This document shows, piece by piece, positions 12,601-22,729 of a DNA stretch of 64,000 bases (position 1 is the first letter of the stretch; each line of letters begins with the position of its first letter). The DNA is from Limnoperna fortunei (taxonomy: Eukaryota > Mollusca > Bivalvia > Mytilida > Modiolidae), in assembly GCA_944474755.1 (NCBI GenBank), contig OX104113.1, positions 68,283,944 to 68,347,943 on the forward strand, read 5' to 3'. The notes beneath the pieces are model-generated. The model saw only the letters and a program-made list of their open reading frames with translations, was not told the origin of the DNA and ran no database searches. The position numbers and the translations under genes are program-made.

Positions 12601-15600
12601 AGTAACAAGTCATTAATTAGAGCCCCCACTTTGTGGCGAACGCCCTATAGTGATCAGTCTGTCCGTCCGTCCGTCCGAAACTAATCGTGTCTGGGCTGTA
12701 ACTTTTTTATCTTTCGAGGTAGGCTTTTGATATTTGGAATATGGGTAGATAATATCAAAGCGATGTGTCGCATACTATGGTTGATCACCTTTGACCTTAA
12801 GGTCACATTATTGCTTTCTGCATGACAAATTCATGCCCGTGCTGTAACTTTTTTATCTTTCGGGGTAGGCTTTTGATATTTGGAATGTGGGTAGATAATA
12901 TCAAGGCATACCATGGTTGTTGAACTTTGACCTTAGGTCACATTATTGCTTTTTAGCTCACCTGACCGAAGGGTCAGGTGAGCTATTGCCATCACTTGGC
13001 GTCCGTCGTCTGTCCGTTCAACTTTTCAAAAATCTTCTTCTCTGAAACCACTTGACAGAATGCAACCAAACTTGGTATGGTTGTTGCTTAGCATGTCCTT
13101 TACCAAACTATCGTTTGGATTTTTGATTCGTAAAAAAACATGGTCGCCATGGCTAAAAATAGAACAGGGCATTGGGTCAAAGTCGTATGACGACTCCTTG
13201 TAGGAGTTATTGCCCTTTAATTGTCGAAATTGATGATTTTTGCCATTTTTGCCTCAAAATCTTGAAAATTATTAGAACTAGAGAAAAAGTTAGCATTGTT
13301 TAATTGTTCTGCTCTATGAGAGCTACAAAAATGTCTTTAGGGTCAAGATTGTCTGATAAACCGTTTAAGAGTTATTCCACTTGAACTGTTTTTTTAAATC
13401 GGTTTTAATTGATTTTTAAAAATCTTCTCTTCTGAAACCACTGAAAGTACTGCTTTGAAACTTTGTACACATTATCCGTCAAATGGCTTCAACCAAGTTT
13501 GCACAAACCATGGCCGCAGATTAACCAACATGGCTGCCATGGCTAAAAATAAAACCGGGGGGGGGGGGGGGGGGGGGAGGTCAAAATACAGTTTTTGGCT
13601 TAAAGTTCGAAAAGAATGACATATACAGGAAAACAGAAGAGACATGCCTTCATCAGCATCGAAAGCTCTACAAAACACTTCATTGTGTCGAAGTTGTATG
13701 ATGACTCATTGTAGGAGTTATTGCCCTTTAATTGTCGAAATTGATTATTTTTGCCATTTTTGCCACAAAATCTTGAAAATTATTAGAACTGGAGAAAAAG
13801 TTAGCATTGCTTAATTGTTCTGCTCTATGAGGGCTACAAAAATGACTTTAGCGTCAAGATTGTCTGATTAACCCTTTAGGAATTATTCTCCTAGAACATT
13901 TTTTTTAATGAATTTTAATTGATTTTAAAAAATCTTCTCCTCTAACCAATGAAAGGACTGCTTTGAAACATTGCACACATCATCTTTAGGATGTCCTCTA
14001 CCAAAATTGTGCAAATCATGACAGCTGACTACCTACATAGCTACGTTGGCTTAAAATAGAAAGGGGGGGGGGGGGTCAAGGGAGTTTTTGGCTGATAGTT
14101 AAAAAAGTATAACAGGTACAGCAAATTTAAAGTGAACCTCCCTCCTAAGCATCAAAAGCTCCTCCTTATAGGAACGACATTCTATATAAAAAAGGGTTGT
14201 TTGGGTTCAGGTGAGCGATACAGGCTACTGGGAGCCTCTAGTTGCATGAAAAATTCATGTCCGGGCTGTAACTTTTTTATCTTTCGAGGTAGGCTTTTGA
14301 TATTTGGAATGTGGGTAGATAATATCAAGGTGATGTGTTGCTTACCATGGTTGCTGACCTTTGACCATGACCTTAAGGTCCACGGGGCCCAAAGAGATGG
14401 GTACCATCTCACTGATATCTAGTATGAATATTAGTTAATATATGCTTGCTACCTCAGCTGATCTTAAAAAAGAAAAACTAATGTTGTTGGACGGTACACA
14501 AATTGCAAATGTTTATTTAATGTACTTTGAAAATTGCACTCCCAAAGCTGTTCGATTAATATCAAACTTTTTTCTTCAGATAACGGGTATTGCTTGTCCA
14601 GGAAAGACGGTCACAGTATTAATGAGAGGGTCAAACAAACTTGTATTAGAGGAAGCAGACAGATCACTTCATGATGCTTTATGCGTTATCCGATGTCTAG
14701 TTAAGAAAAGGTTAGATTTATGGTTGTATCTGCTCCTTCTATAGCCAGTATGTAATTATGGGGCAGTAAGACAGTACTCTGGCTTCCTACAACAATAAAA
14801 AGGGTTGAAAAATGGATTTTTTTAAGCCACATAAAACCTTCTACAAAAAGCTGAATGTTATATTGCTGAAGTGGAATGAGTAACACAGAATTTTTTTTTA
14901 AATAGTTCATACATTAAATTTTGGGGAGAATTACTCTGCAGTAAAATGTACCAGGTGTGACATTTTATTGTCCAGCAACCTACTTGTAAAGTGGTTGTTT
15001 CCTTTATTTCCAGGTTTCTAATAGCAGGTGGAGGAGCCCCAGAAATTGAACTAGCTCTCAAACTGATGGACTACGCTAACACTCTGACAGGAACAGAACA
15101 ATACTGTTTTAGAGCATTTGCAGAGGCTTTAGAAATCATACCATTTACATTAGCAGAAAATGCAGGGTTAAATCCAATAGCCACAGTCACAGAACTTAGA
15201 AACAGACATTCTGAGGGAGAAATCACAGCGGGCATTAATGTTAGAAAGGTATAAAAATTTCTATATCTATATTGTTATGAACCACAAATTTGGTTTTTTT
15301 CTTGTTACCTACAAATATTTGTTAAATCGGACCGATTCTTACATAAATTCAGCACAGTGACATACATTCAAACTTGTTTTACCGACCCCGCCTATATAAC
15401 GACTGCCTGTGTAATGCAACTAATGACTGTGTTTTTCGTTTGTTTGACGAGAAAACCTGTCTAAAACAAATATTGACAGTTAAAATTATTAAATAACTAA
15501 CCATCCCTGTCCGACAAAAAGAAGATTCGTACACCATTGTCAATTACATGTATCAAGCTTCTTCAAGTAAAGTTTGAAGCTATCAAACAAATTTTATCAT

Positions 15601-16776
15601 CTTAGAAGCGAGGTTCAGATTGCCCTGTCAATTTGAATAGTCATCAATTTCATTGTACGAGTTTATTGCCATTTGGGTTGGAAATGATGATGAATCTCAC
15701 AACATTGTGTTTATTGTATATTCACACCATTTTGTTTTACAAAGGGGAATAATCAATACGCACCAATGTACACTGGTCATAAATTGATGTGCACTTTCAG
15801 CAGAGAGCGTATTGTTCAAACACAAGGAAACCAGTATAACCAGTACAAAGAAAAATACAACAACTGAATGGGGAATAAAGTTGACGTGTTATTACATAAC
15901 GAACATTTACAGGTCTAAAGTTCACTATTTCACAAGTTGACAACATGTCTGTTGACTGGTATGCAAACATCATGACCTCTGTACAAAGACCCCTTTCTTA
16001 TATGACCTTTTTACAATTACCCTCTGAAGGTCACTTAATTGTAATAAAGAATTTGTAAGCCAATTTCTACTTCAATTTATAAATATATACCTCTAAATGT
16101 ACAGGATTTTTTACTATATTTGTACTCTTCTCAATTTAGTTTTGTGGATACTAGTGTTGTGCACTTTATATTTTAGGGTGCAATAACCAACATCCTAGAG
16201 GAGAATGTGTTACAGCCACTCCTGGTGTCAACTAGTGCCATTCATTTAGCATCAGAAACAGTGAGAAGTATAATGAAAATTGATGATATTGTAAGTAAAT
16301 TTAACTAAGAAACAATTCATGGCTGCCCATGTTGTATTGATTATTATTATATAGTAATAATTATACTTCAATTGATTTCATATAAAAATAAAGTGGAATA
16401 TATTTTCATATGCTGCCTCTCTGTATTTTATCTAATTTTCTTGAAAAGTACAGATGTGTTCCGAACAACGCCTTTCATATTTTTACTGTCCTTTGGTTAA
16501 CAAACATCACCGAAAATGACATACATGATCTGCTCTCAAGTGGAAAATTAGCAGAACCGCTTGAAATGGAACAAATGCAAGTGAATTCAATTGTTGATAA
16601 ATGTAAAGTTAAAAAGAAAAAAATCAACTGTAAACTGTACGGAATGAAATTATTGGCCAAGTGAAAATGCTGAAATGAAATGCTGTCCACTTAATAGTCA
16701 TTGCAAACATACAAAAAAGCTAAAGTGGTTATAAAAAAATATTAACCTTTTTTTTCAGGTCATTTGTGGAAGATAA
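6671..16776 (+). CDS. CCT4: T-complex protein 1 subunit delta (CCT4), 5'-partial, 12 exons
   Basis: Cytosolic chaperonin (TRiC/CCT) subunit that folds actin, tubulin and other clients by ATP hydrolysis. Exons: 6671-6760, 7192-7300, 7548-7690, 8015-8136, 8851-8986, 9593-9732, 11435-11531, 12072-12179, 14580-14710, 15014-15248, 16177-16290, 16759-16776. All have AG/GT borders and compatible phases, giving 480 residues plus a TAA stop. Visible family motifs are TNDGATIL (exon at 6671), the nucleotide-binding GDGTTS (exon at 7192), [13 protein letters not shown] (exon at 14580) and GGGAPE (exon at 15014). The wording follows vertebrate CCT delta rather than other CCT subunits, for example VELSDRE and SQYSSLLSP. 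Vertebrate CCT4 is about 539 aa, so roughly 60 N-terminal residues, ending in the GPKGMDKM region, are missing. They should be in an exon before position 1. The last exon holds only VICGR and the stop. Confidence 0.96.
8224..8415 (+). mobile_element. tRNA-derived SINE, 3'-truncated, in CCT4 intron
   Basis: Has the box A-like TTGGCCGAGTAGTTAAGG head, the box B GGGTTCGAGTCTC, and the shared body TTAATTGACAAGGATTG. It fades after the CCAATAAAAACTG motif. Lies in the intron between the CCT4 exons ending 8136 and starting 8851. Confidence 0.75.
9015..9276 (+). mobile_element. tRNA-derived SINE, near full length, in CCT4 intron
   Basis: Complete head, body and tail of the same SINE family, ending CGTTAAACACCATT plus CAAACAAACAAA. 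Imperfect 13-bp flanking matches (ACAAATTTGAAAG / ACAAATATGAAGA) look like a decayed target duplication. Confidence 0.8.
9883..10308 (+). mobile_element. HINE-like element, ATGCCCCC family, copy 1
   Basis: A 5' hairpin (9883-9912, arms ATGCCCCC / GGGGGGCAT around CGACATGTCG) is followed by a GTCC-rich microsatellite. Next come two tandem core units sharing CAGAAACCGTACAT and AATTTGAAATTTGGCAGGG. The inverted echo GCGGGGGCATC and a terminal hairpin GTGTCC-CAT-GGACAC (10290-10304) close it. It sits in the CCT4 intron between 9732 and 11435. Confidence 0.75.
10556..11000 (-). mobile_element. Retroposon with AATC tail, copy 1
   Basis: Read on the minus strand it ends with TGAATATAGCTGAAATACTG, then GGACGTAAAGCA and an AATCAATC tail. 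The first part (10740-10930) closely matches the copy at 26011 in the same orientation. Short open frames on both strands are incidental. Confidence 0.65.
11036..11292 (+). mobile_element. HINE-like element, ATGCCCCC family, copy 2
   Basis: Same start, GTCCGTCTG tract, a single core unit, GTGGGGGCATC echo and terminal hairpin as the element at 9883. It has one core unit where copy 1 has two. Confidence 0.75.
11630..11757 (+). repeat. Short tandem repeat in CCT4 intron
   Basis: About five copies of a unit around 26-27 bases containing ACACTTGAAATTGATTTC and CGAAAAGT. One unit is shortened. Confidence 0.75.
12621..14425 (+). mobile_element. Tandem-repeat element interrupted by a HINE-like element
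   Basis: 12621-12954 and 14244-14425 are one element. Both carry units with TCATG-CCGTGCTGTAAC, TTTTTTATCTTTCG and GGTAGGCTTTTGATATTTGG, each about 130 bases. A GTCC-rich tract follows its start. The middle (12955-14242) is a complete AGCTCACC-family insertion. Units include TGACCTTAAGGTCA, a palindromic pair of nuclear-receptor half-sites. Confidence 0.65.
12955..14242 (+). mobile_element. HINE-like element, AGCTCACC family, copy 1
   Basis: Opens with a perfect hairpin (12955-12984: 13-bp arms AGCTCACCTGACC / GGTCAGGTGAGCT, loop GAAG). Diverged core units carry ATCTTCTTCTCTGAAACCAC. The end has the inverted echo CAGGTGAGCG, a hairpin AGGCTACTGGGAGCCT and CTAG (14238-14241). It contains two poly-G runs. 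It lies in the CCT4 intron between 12179 and 14580, nested in an older repeat. Confidence 0.8.
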
Positions 16777-17270
16777 GGATCACAAATCAACTTAACTGGT
16801 GGTGTATAGATACATGTGACACAACTAGTACATACATTCTGTCATCAATCTGTCACCCACAAAGTGTTCAGAACAATGCTTTTTATACCCTTACCTGATG
16901 TGAACTTTTGATATTTTTATTTAATAATAAAACTGGCTGTGTTTATTCCAGATACTGTGTACTAACTTTTAACATGTTTTCTAGAAAAATAACAGTAATT
17001 TAAAACCATGTATTTAAAAAAAAAGATATCAACCTTTTGGTTTGAGCAAAGTACAAACATTCTCAATGTCAATTTAAAAAAAACCACTTTATGTCTATTA
17101 TTTAAATTTATTTAATTAATTTTTAACTTTTGAAGAGTGCTGTTAAAGTATCAAGAAAATCTTCATCAGAATGGCCTTGCTGTATAATATACAGCATTCA
17201 AATGAAATAAGTTATTAATTGTAATATAACACTTGTTGTTTGAAATAAATTTTGTAATATAATTAGCGAT
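16777..17270 (+). other. CCT4 3' untranslated region
   Basis: AT-rich sequence directly after the CCT4 stop codon with no open coding frame. Two AATAAA signals are present, at 16926-16931 and 17244-17249, so the mRNA may end near 16950 or near 17265. The extent is inferred from these signals only. Confidence 0.5.
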
Positions 17271-18211
17271 ATGCTTTGGGTTTTTTTTATACTTTCATGG
17301 CCATGTATGTATAAACTTTGTGGCCAAGTGGCATGAGTTTATTAGTTGTGGCAGTGGGTATATATAACTGAGTTTCTGTCTAGTTTAGAAGTGTTGTAGT
17401 ATCTTCTTTTATGTCCCGACAAATTGGGGGATTTGTAGCTCTTCAGTCTGTCTGTTCATTAATCGTTCGGTTGTCGGCCTCATTTGTCCGTCCCACCTCA
17501 TGTTTAACTTTGCATTGAAGCTTTTTTTCATATTTTCATGAAACTTGGTACACAGTAACAACATGATGAAATCGCCTCACTGGCAAAACCATAGGGCTGT
17601 GCAAAATATTTCAAGGTTAAATGTACTTAGAAAAAAGAGGGGTGTTTATCAATATGCACCAAGTGGGACCTACGTTTCGCAGAGACACATTTTTGGCAAG
17701 GTTGCAGAGCATTGTTTAGGTTGGTAGAAAATGGCAAGGCAAACTTTTTGGTTATTTATGAAGTTAAATGAAATATAACACTTTCTAAATAATAAAAGAA
17801 ATTATTCAAACCGATATTTTGTTTACAAAATTATTCCATAGTAAAAGCTGACATTATTTTATTCCCAGTCCTTGTAATTTGTTTAATTGTTGTTTATTTT
17901 GATAAACCAATAATTTTTGCTTGTTATACAAATCAAAATGGGTTACCATCCATCATAATGAGCCACAAGGTTGTTTATATTCATGACCAAAAATTGTACC
18001 AATTTTCACATGGAATTTCTGTCGTTTCATACAATGGTACATTCTTATTCTTTAAATTTTTAATTAAACAAATCTAAACAAAAAGGGGCAAAAAACACAT
18101 TTAAGGATTGTCTGATATGTACATGGTGTGCCAAGATCTACATCAGATATTCAGAAATCTAAACCTGCTATCTATGAAAATTGTTAAGGATGGGAGAAAT
18201 GTCATTTTTGG
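17270..18211. other. Intergenic between convergent genes; decayed repeat
   Basis: 17411-17720 contains TTTTATGTCCCGACAAATTG, a CAGTCTGTCTG tract and CATGAAACTTGGTACAC, in the style of the HINE-like elements but without a clear hairpin or 3' end. The rest is plain AT-rich sequence. Confidence 0.4.
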
Positions 18212-18512
18212 CTGGGTTGCACGAAGTGCAAACCCTGGTTATAGTATGGTGAAGTCGGGCGTGCAGGGAAAATAGGGTATCAATTTTGTATAATCAAATA
18301 GTTTTCAACCCAGATCTCTGAAACTTCACAGAAAGATTGTACATGTATTGAAGTTCTTCACCTGCGAATGTGGAATTATTCCATGATTTTTTTTCTAATT
18401 TTCCAGACATGGGAACTTAGTCATTTTTCAGGACATTTGCAGAAGACTATATTTTGTGTAATCAACTCCTTCAGTTTTCAACCCAGATCTCTGAAACTTC
18501 ACAGAAAGATTG

Positions 18513-19058
18513 GGGGGTCGAATGGCCGAATGGTTAAGGTAGTTCGTCTACTATTGATCATGTGGTCTGTCAACACTGAGATTGTGGGTTTGATTCTCAC
18601 TGCGGGCAGGGTGTATTTGACTCCAATTTTAATTGGGGGCCTCGGTGGCCGAGTGGTCAAGGTAGTTCGTCTACTATTGATCACGTGGTCTGTCAACACT
18701 GAGATTGCGGGTTCGATTCTCACTGCAGGCAGGGTGTACTCGACTCCAATCTTAATTGACAAGGATTGCCAGTTTTCCTACCGCAGGTCGGGGGTTCTCT
18801 CCGGGTACTCCGGCTTCCTCCCCCAATAAAAACTGGACGCCATGAAATAGCTGAAAAATTGCTGAAAGTGGCGTTAAAACACCATTCAAACAAACAAACA
18901 AACCAATTTTAATTGAAAACTATTGCCAGTTTTTCTACTGCAGTTCAGGGGTTTTCTCTGGGTACTCCGTCTTCCTCCTCCAATAAAAACTGGATGCCAT
19001 GATATAGCTGAAAAGTTGCTGAAAATGGCGTTAAACATCATTCAAACAAACCAACAAA
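18513..19058 (+). mobile_element. Outer tRNA-derived SINE, split by another SINE
   Basis: Head 18513-18635 and tail 18916-19058 form one SINE. It is flanked by an exact 13-bp target duplication CACAGAAAGATTG at 18500-18512 and 19059-19071, inside the GGGTTGCAC-family repeat. Confidence 0.9.
18636..18902 (+). mobile_element. Inner tRNA-derived SINE, full length
   Basis: Well preserved: box A in GGTGGCCGAGTGGTCAAGG, box B in GGGTTCGATTCTC, body TTGACAAGGATTGCCAG, tail GTGGCGTTAAAACACC then CAAACAAAC. Flanked by an exact 13-bp target duplication CCAATTTTAATTG (18623-18635, 18903-18915) that lies inside the older SINE. The youngest-looking SINE here. Confidence 0.92.
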
Positions 19059-19508
19059 CACAGAAAGATTGCACATATATTGATGTTGTTCAACTGCTAT
19101 TATGGAATTGTTCCTGGATGTTTTTCCTAATTTTCCTGACGTGGGAACTTAATGTTCAGAACATTTGCAGCAGACAGTACCTATTTTATGTAATCAACTC
19201 CTACATTTTTCAACCCAGTCATCTGAAACTTCACAGAAAGATTGGAAATGTATTGAAGTTGTGCACCTGCTATTATGGAATTGTTCTAGGATTTTTTTCC
19301 TAACTTTCCAGATATGGGAACTTGCTCATATTCACAACATTTGCAGAAGACGGTACCTATTTCGTGTAAATAAACTTTTCCTACATTTTTTTTACACAGA
19401 CCTAAAACCTTCCGACAAATTGTAAACCATTCCCTATTTATTAAGGCACTTGGATTTGCAACCCTGCCATTTCTGAATTTGGCTTTTTTTTACATCTTTT
19501 ACATTTTT

Positions 19509-21504
19509 AGCTCACCTGACCGGAAGGGTCATGTGAGCTATTGCCATCACTTGGCGTCCGTCGTCGTCGTTAACTTTTCTTTAAAAATCTTCTCCTCCAA
19601 AACCACTGAAGGGATTGCTTTGAAATTTTGCATACATCATCAGTAAAATGTCCTCTGCCAAGTTTGTACAAATCATGGCCTCAGACCAACCAACATGGCC
19701 GCCATGGCTAAAAATAGAACAGGGGGGTCAAAATACAGTTTTTGGCTTATAGTTCAAAAAGTATAACAGATACAGGAAAACCAAACAGACCTTCCTTCTC
19801 CAGCATCAAAAGCTCTTCAAAACACTCCATTGGGTCAAAGTTGTATGACGACTCCTTGTAGGAGTTATTGCCCTTTAATTGTCGAAATAGATGATTTTTG
19901 CCATTTTTGCCTCAAAATCTTGAAAATTATTAAAACTAGAGAAAAAGTAAGCATTGCTTAATTGTTCTGCTCTATGAGGGCTACAAAATTGGCTTTAGAG
20001 TCAAGATTGTCTGATTAACCGTTTAAGAGTTATTCCCCTTGAACTGTTTATTTTAATCGGTTTTAATTGATTTTTTAAAATCTTCTCCTCTGAAACCACT
20101 GAAAGTACTGCTTTGATTCTTCCGTAAATGGCCGATTTCTGGTACAGATGACCCAGTACAGATGAGCTCACGCGCACACATCTGTACTTGCTGCGTCATC
20201 CAATCAAAACGCCAGAAACAAGAACGTTGTTATGGAAGCATAACAACGTTCTTCTATGACGTTCATTATTTCCGGCGTTCTGATTGGACGTCAGAGACAA
20301 TGGAGTCTAAAACAATGGAGAGTCTATAGGTTATAGCGATGTGAAAGTTGTTGGTTTACGGAAGAAATAGGTACTTTCATACGTTTTTGGGAAAGTCCGT
20401 GTGAACTTTCACTCGTGATAGAAATTTTTATGTCTTTTGGCTCGTTCCGCTGCGCTCCACTCGCGAAAAGACATAAAATTTCTATCACTTGTGAAAGATC
20501 AACCGGTCTTTCCCAAAAACGTATGAAAGAACCTATTAAACTTTGTACACATCATCCGTCATCGGTCAAATGTCCTCAACCAAGTTTGCACCAACCATGG
20601 CCGCAGATTAACCAACGTGGCCACCATGGCTAAAAAAAGAACGGGGGGTGGGGAGTCAAAATACAATTTTTGGCTTATAGTTCAAAAAGTATAACAGATA
20701 CAGGAAAACCAAAGAGACAGGGCTTCATCTGCATCAAAAGCTCTAAAACACTCCATTGGGTTGAAGTTGTATGAGGACTACTTATAGGAGTTATTGCCCT
20801 TTAATTGTCAAAATTGATTATTTTTGACATTTTTGCCTCAAAATCTTGAAAATTATTAGAACTAGATAAAAAGTTAGCATTGCTTAATTGTTCTGCTCTA
20901 TGAGGGCTACACAAATTACATAGGGTCAAGATTGTCTGATGAACGATTTAGGAATTATTCTCCTTGAACATTTTTTTAACAATTTTACTTGATTTTAAAA
21001 AATCTTCTCCTCTTTAACCCATTAAAGGACTGCTTTGAAACATTGCACACATCATCTTTAGGACATCCTCTACCAAAATTATGCAAATCATGACACCTGA
21101 CTACCGACATAGCTACGTTGGCTTAAAATAGAAAAGTGGGGGGGGGGGGGGGAAATTAAGAGAGTTTTCAACTGATAGTTGTTAAAAAAGTATAACAGGT
21201 ACAGCAAATTTGAAGTGAACCTCCCTTCTCCCTCTAAGCATCAAAAGCTCCTCCTTATAGGAGTTATTTCCCTTAAAAGGTCAAAATTAATGACTTTTGC
21301 AGAAGTGTTGGGCAATTCCTTATAGGAAAGAAAAGCTGGATAAATAAGGGTTGTTTGGTTTCAGGTTTAGGTGCGCGATACAGGCTCCTGGGAGCCTCTA
21401 GTTTAGTTTTATTACATGTATTTATAAAGAAAAGCTGGATAAAAAAGTGTTGTTTGCATGGTTTCAGGTTCAGGTGAGCGCTACAGGCTCCTAGGAGCCA
21501 CTAG
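19509..21504 (+). mobile_element. HINE-like element, AGCTCACC family, copy 2, with insertion and doubled 3' end
   Basis: Starts at AGCTCACCTGACC with a slightly decayed hairpin partner GGGTCATGTGAGCT. Core units match copy 1. It is interrupted by a separate repeat at 20117-20538. Two successive 3' ends are present: AGGCTCCTGGGAGCCT + CTAG (ending 21401) and AGGCTCCTAGGAGCCA + CTAG (ending 21504). Contains a poly-G run near 21138. Confidence 0.8.
20117..20538 (+). mobile_element. Inverted-repeat MITE inserted in AGCTCACC element
   Basis: Breaks the phrase CTTTGA/AACTTTG, which is intact at 13461. Its right half is a long palindrome: TTTCATACGTTTTTGGGAAAG (20374 onward, 21 bp with one more matching base each side) pairs with its complement ending at 20531. 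The left half has TTCTTCCGTAAA paired with TTTACGGAAG near 20355. A diverged copy in opposite orientation lies at 24252-24500. Confidence 0.7.
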
Positions 21505-22002
21505 TTTATAACAAAATTTTTATAGGATTATTTTTTTTTAATTCTTCATTGATAGAGTTTTTGTGTCAACATATTTTGCTTTTTAATACCAATTTGTTTA
21601 TGCGAATTTAGGGGTACTGTTGAAGTGTTCCTTTGAATGAAGTGTATATACATGTATTAAGATGCACATTCTTGTTTTGACTTGCAGTGATATTTAAACA
21701 TTTTCTCTATTTTTCAAGCTAGCATAGTCATATCAAGTGCTTCCTGGTAGGCAGAGCCCCATGTTTCACATTGTAGAATGGCGAAGAATATTCAGTAAAA
21801 CAAATGACTGATCAGAGGTAGTGGAAATTGAAACTTAATTTCTAGCTTAATGGAGTGAAAGTCAGAATAAGAAACTAAATTACTAAAAATAAAAAATCCT
21901 TTAAAAACGCCAAATCAACTTTATTTCAGCACATTTGTTTTTAAATTGATGCCTTTACCAATATACAAAGTCAGCTAATTTGAAGATAAAATTGTGTAAA
22001 AT

Positions 22003-22145
22003 CACTATAGCTATCAATCGAATTAAAAATTAAATCTTTCACTTGCTCCCCCCTTTTTTGCTGTGGTCGCATCGTAGCGACCATAGCAAAAAGTGGGAGC
22101 AAATAAAAGATTTAATTTTAATTAGATTGTATAGCTAGCTATCAC
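22003..22145. repeat. Long near-perfect hairpin (palindromic MITE-like)
   Basis: The arms, including AAATCTTTCACTTGCTCCC and the matching GGGAGCAAATAAAAGATTT, fold around a short ATCGTA loop flanked by GGTCGC/GCGACC. Pairing extends outward through TCAATCGAATTAAAA. A partial, broken copy is at 38486-38575. Confidence 0.75.
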
Positions 22146-22354
22146 ATAAACTATATGAACTTTGTATAGTTATTGCTTGGATGGTCGTTGACCCTTATCA
22201 TATTGTGTATCCCAGCCCTGGAACAAAAGTTTTCTTTACTAGCCCCATTCTTCAACCATATTGGCCATTCTAACTGATATTTCCTTTTCATTTTTAGCAG
22301 AACTTTTGATTTCAACTACATACATTAAAGAAAACAGTCCATATTCTGTGTTCA

Positions 22355-22360
22355 TTTATT
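22355..22360 (-). terminator. Candidate polyadenylation signal for acylphosphatase
   Basis: A minus-strand AATAAA (TTTATT on plus) about 370 bases past the stop codon. It is a common hexamer in AT-rich DNA, so the assignment is tentative. Confidence 0.25.
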
Positions 22361-22729
22361 AGGTTTTTATAAGGAATACTAAAGTGAGTACTTTTGTCTC
22401 CAAGTGTAAATGAGGTTGCCCCATTACTGCTAAAGTTGGCTATAAAAACATATGAAAATAAGTAATTGCATAAAAAAGTACCATGAAACTCTTACAGCTG
22501 ACATCTGACCTGACTGTTTAATGGCTTGACAGAACTGGAAACAAATTTTGAGCTGCTAAGAAACATTTGGAAAAGAACAAAGCTACAGACTGGTGTAAAA
22601 ATCTTTATGTATACATGTATTAATTAATAAATCATACTAAAATGAAACAAATATCATATACAATGTATCTTTTACTTTCAAACACATTTGTTCGCTCTTA
22701 TTGTGATAACATACAAATACTGCTTTTCA

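Larger units (their letters stand above)
18212..19490 (+). mobile_element. HINE-like element, GGGTTGCAC family, carrying nested SINEs
   Basis: Opens with a hairpin (18214-18235, GGGTTGCAC-GAA-GTGCAAACCC). Core units of about 170 bp contain TTCAACCCAG and CTGAAACTTCACAGAAAG (near 18305, 18476 and 19208). Near the 3' end TTGCAACCC (19456-19464) is the inverted echo of the start. Two SINEs interrupt it at 18513-19058. Confidence 0.65.

Noticed and set aside
18499..18762. tRNA genes suggested by box A and box B
   Set aside because: The sequences are SINE heads: followed by a SINE body and tail, present in many copies, and without a sound cloverleaf or mature 3' end.
18368..18829. 153-codon plus-strand frame
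   Set aside because: It runs through two SINE heads and part of a hairpin-headed repeat; the repeated VVKVVRLLL phrase is the tRNA-like SINE head in translation.
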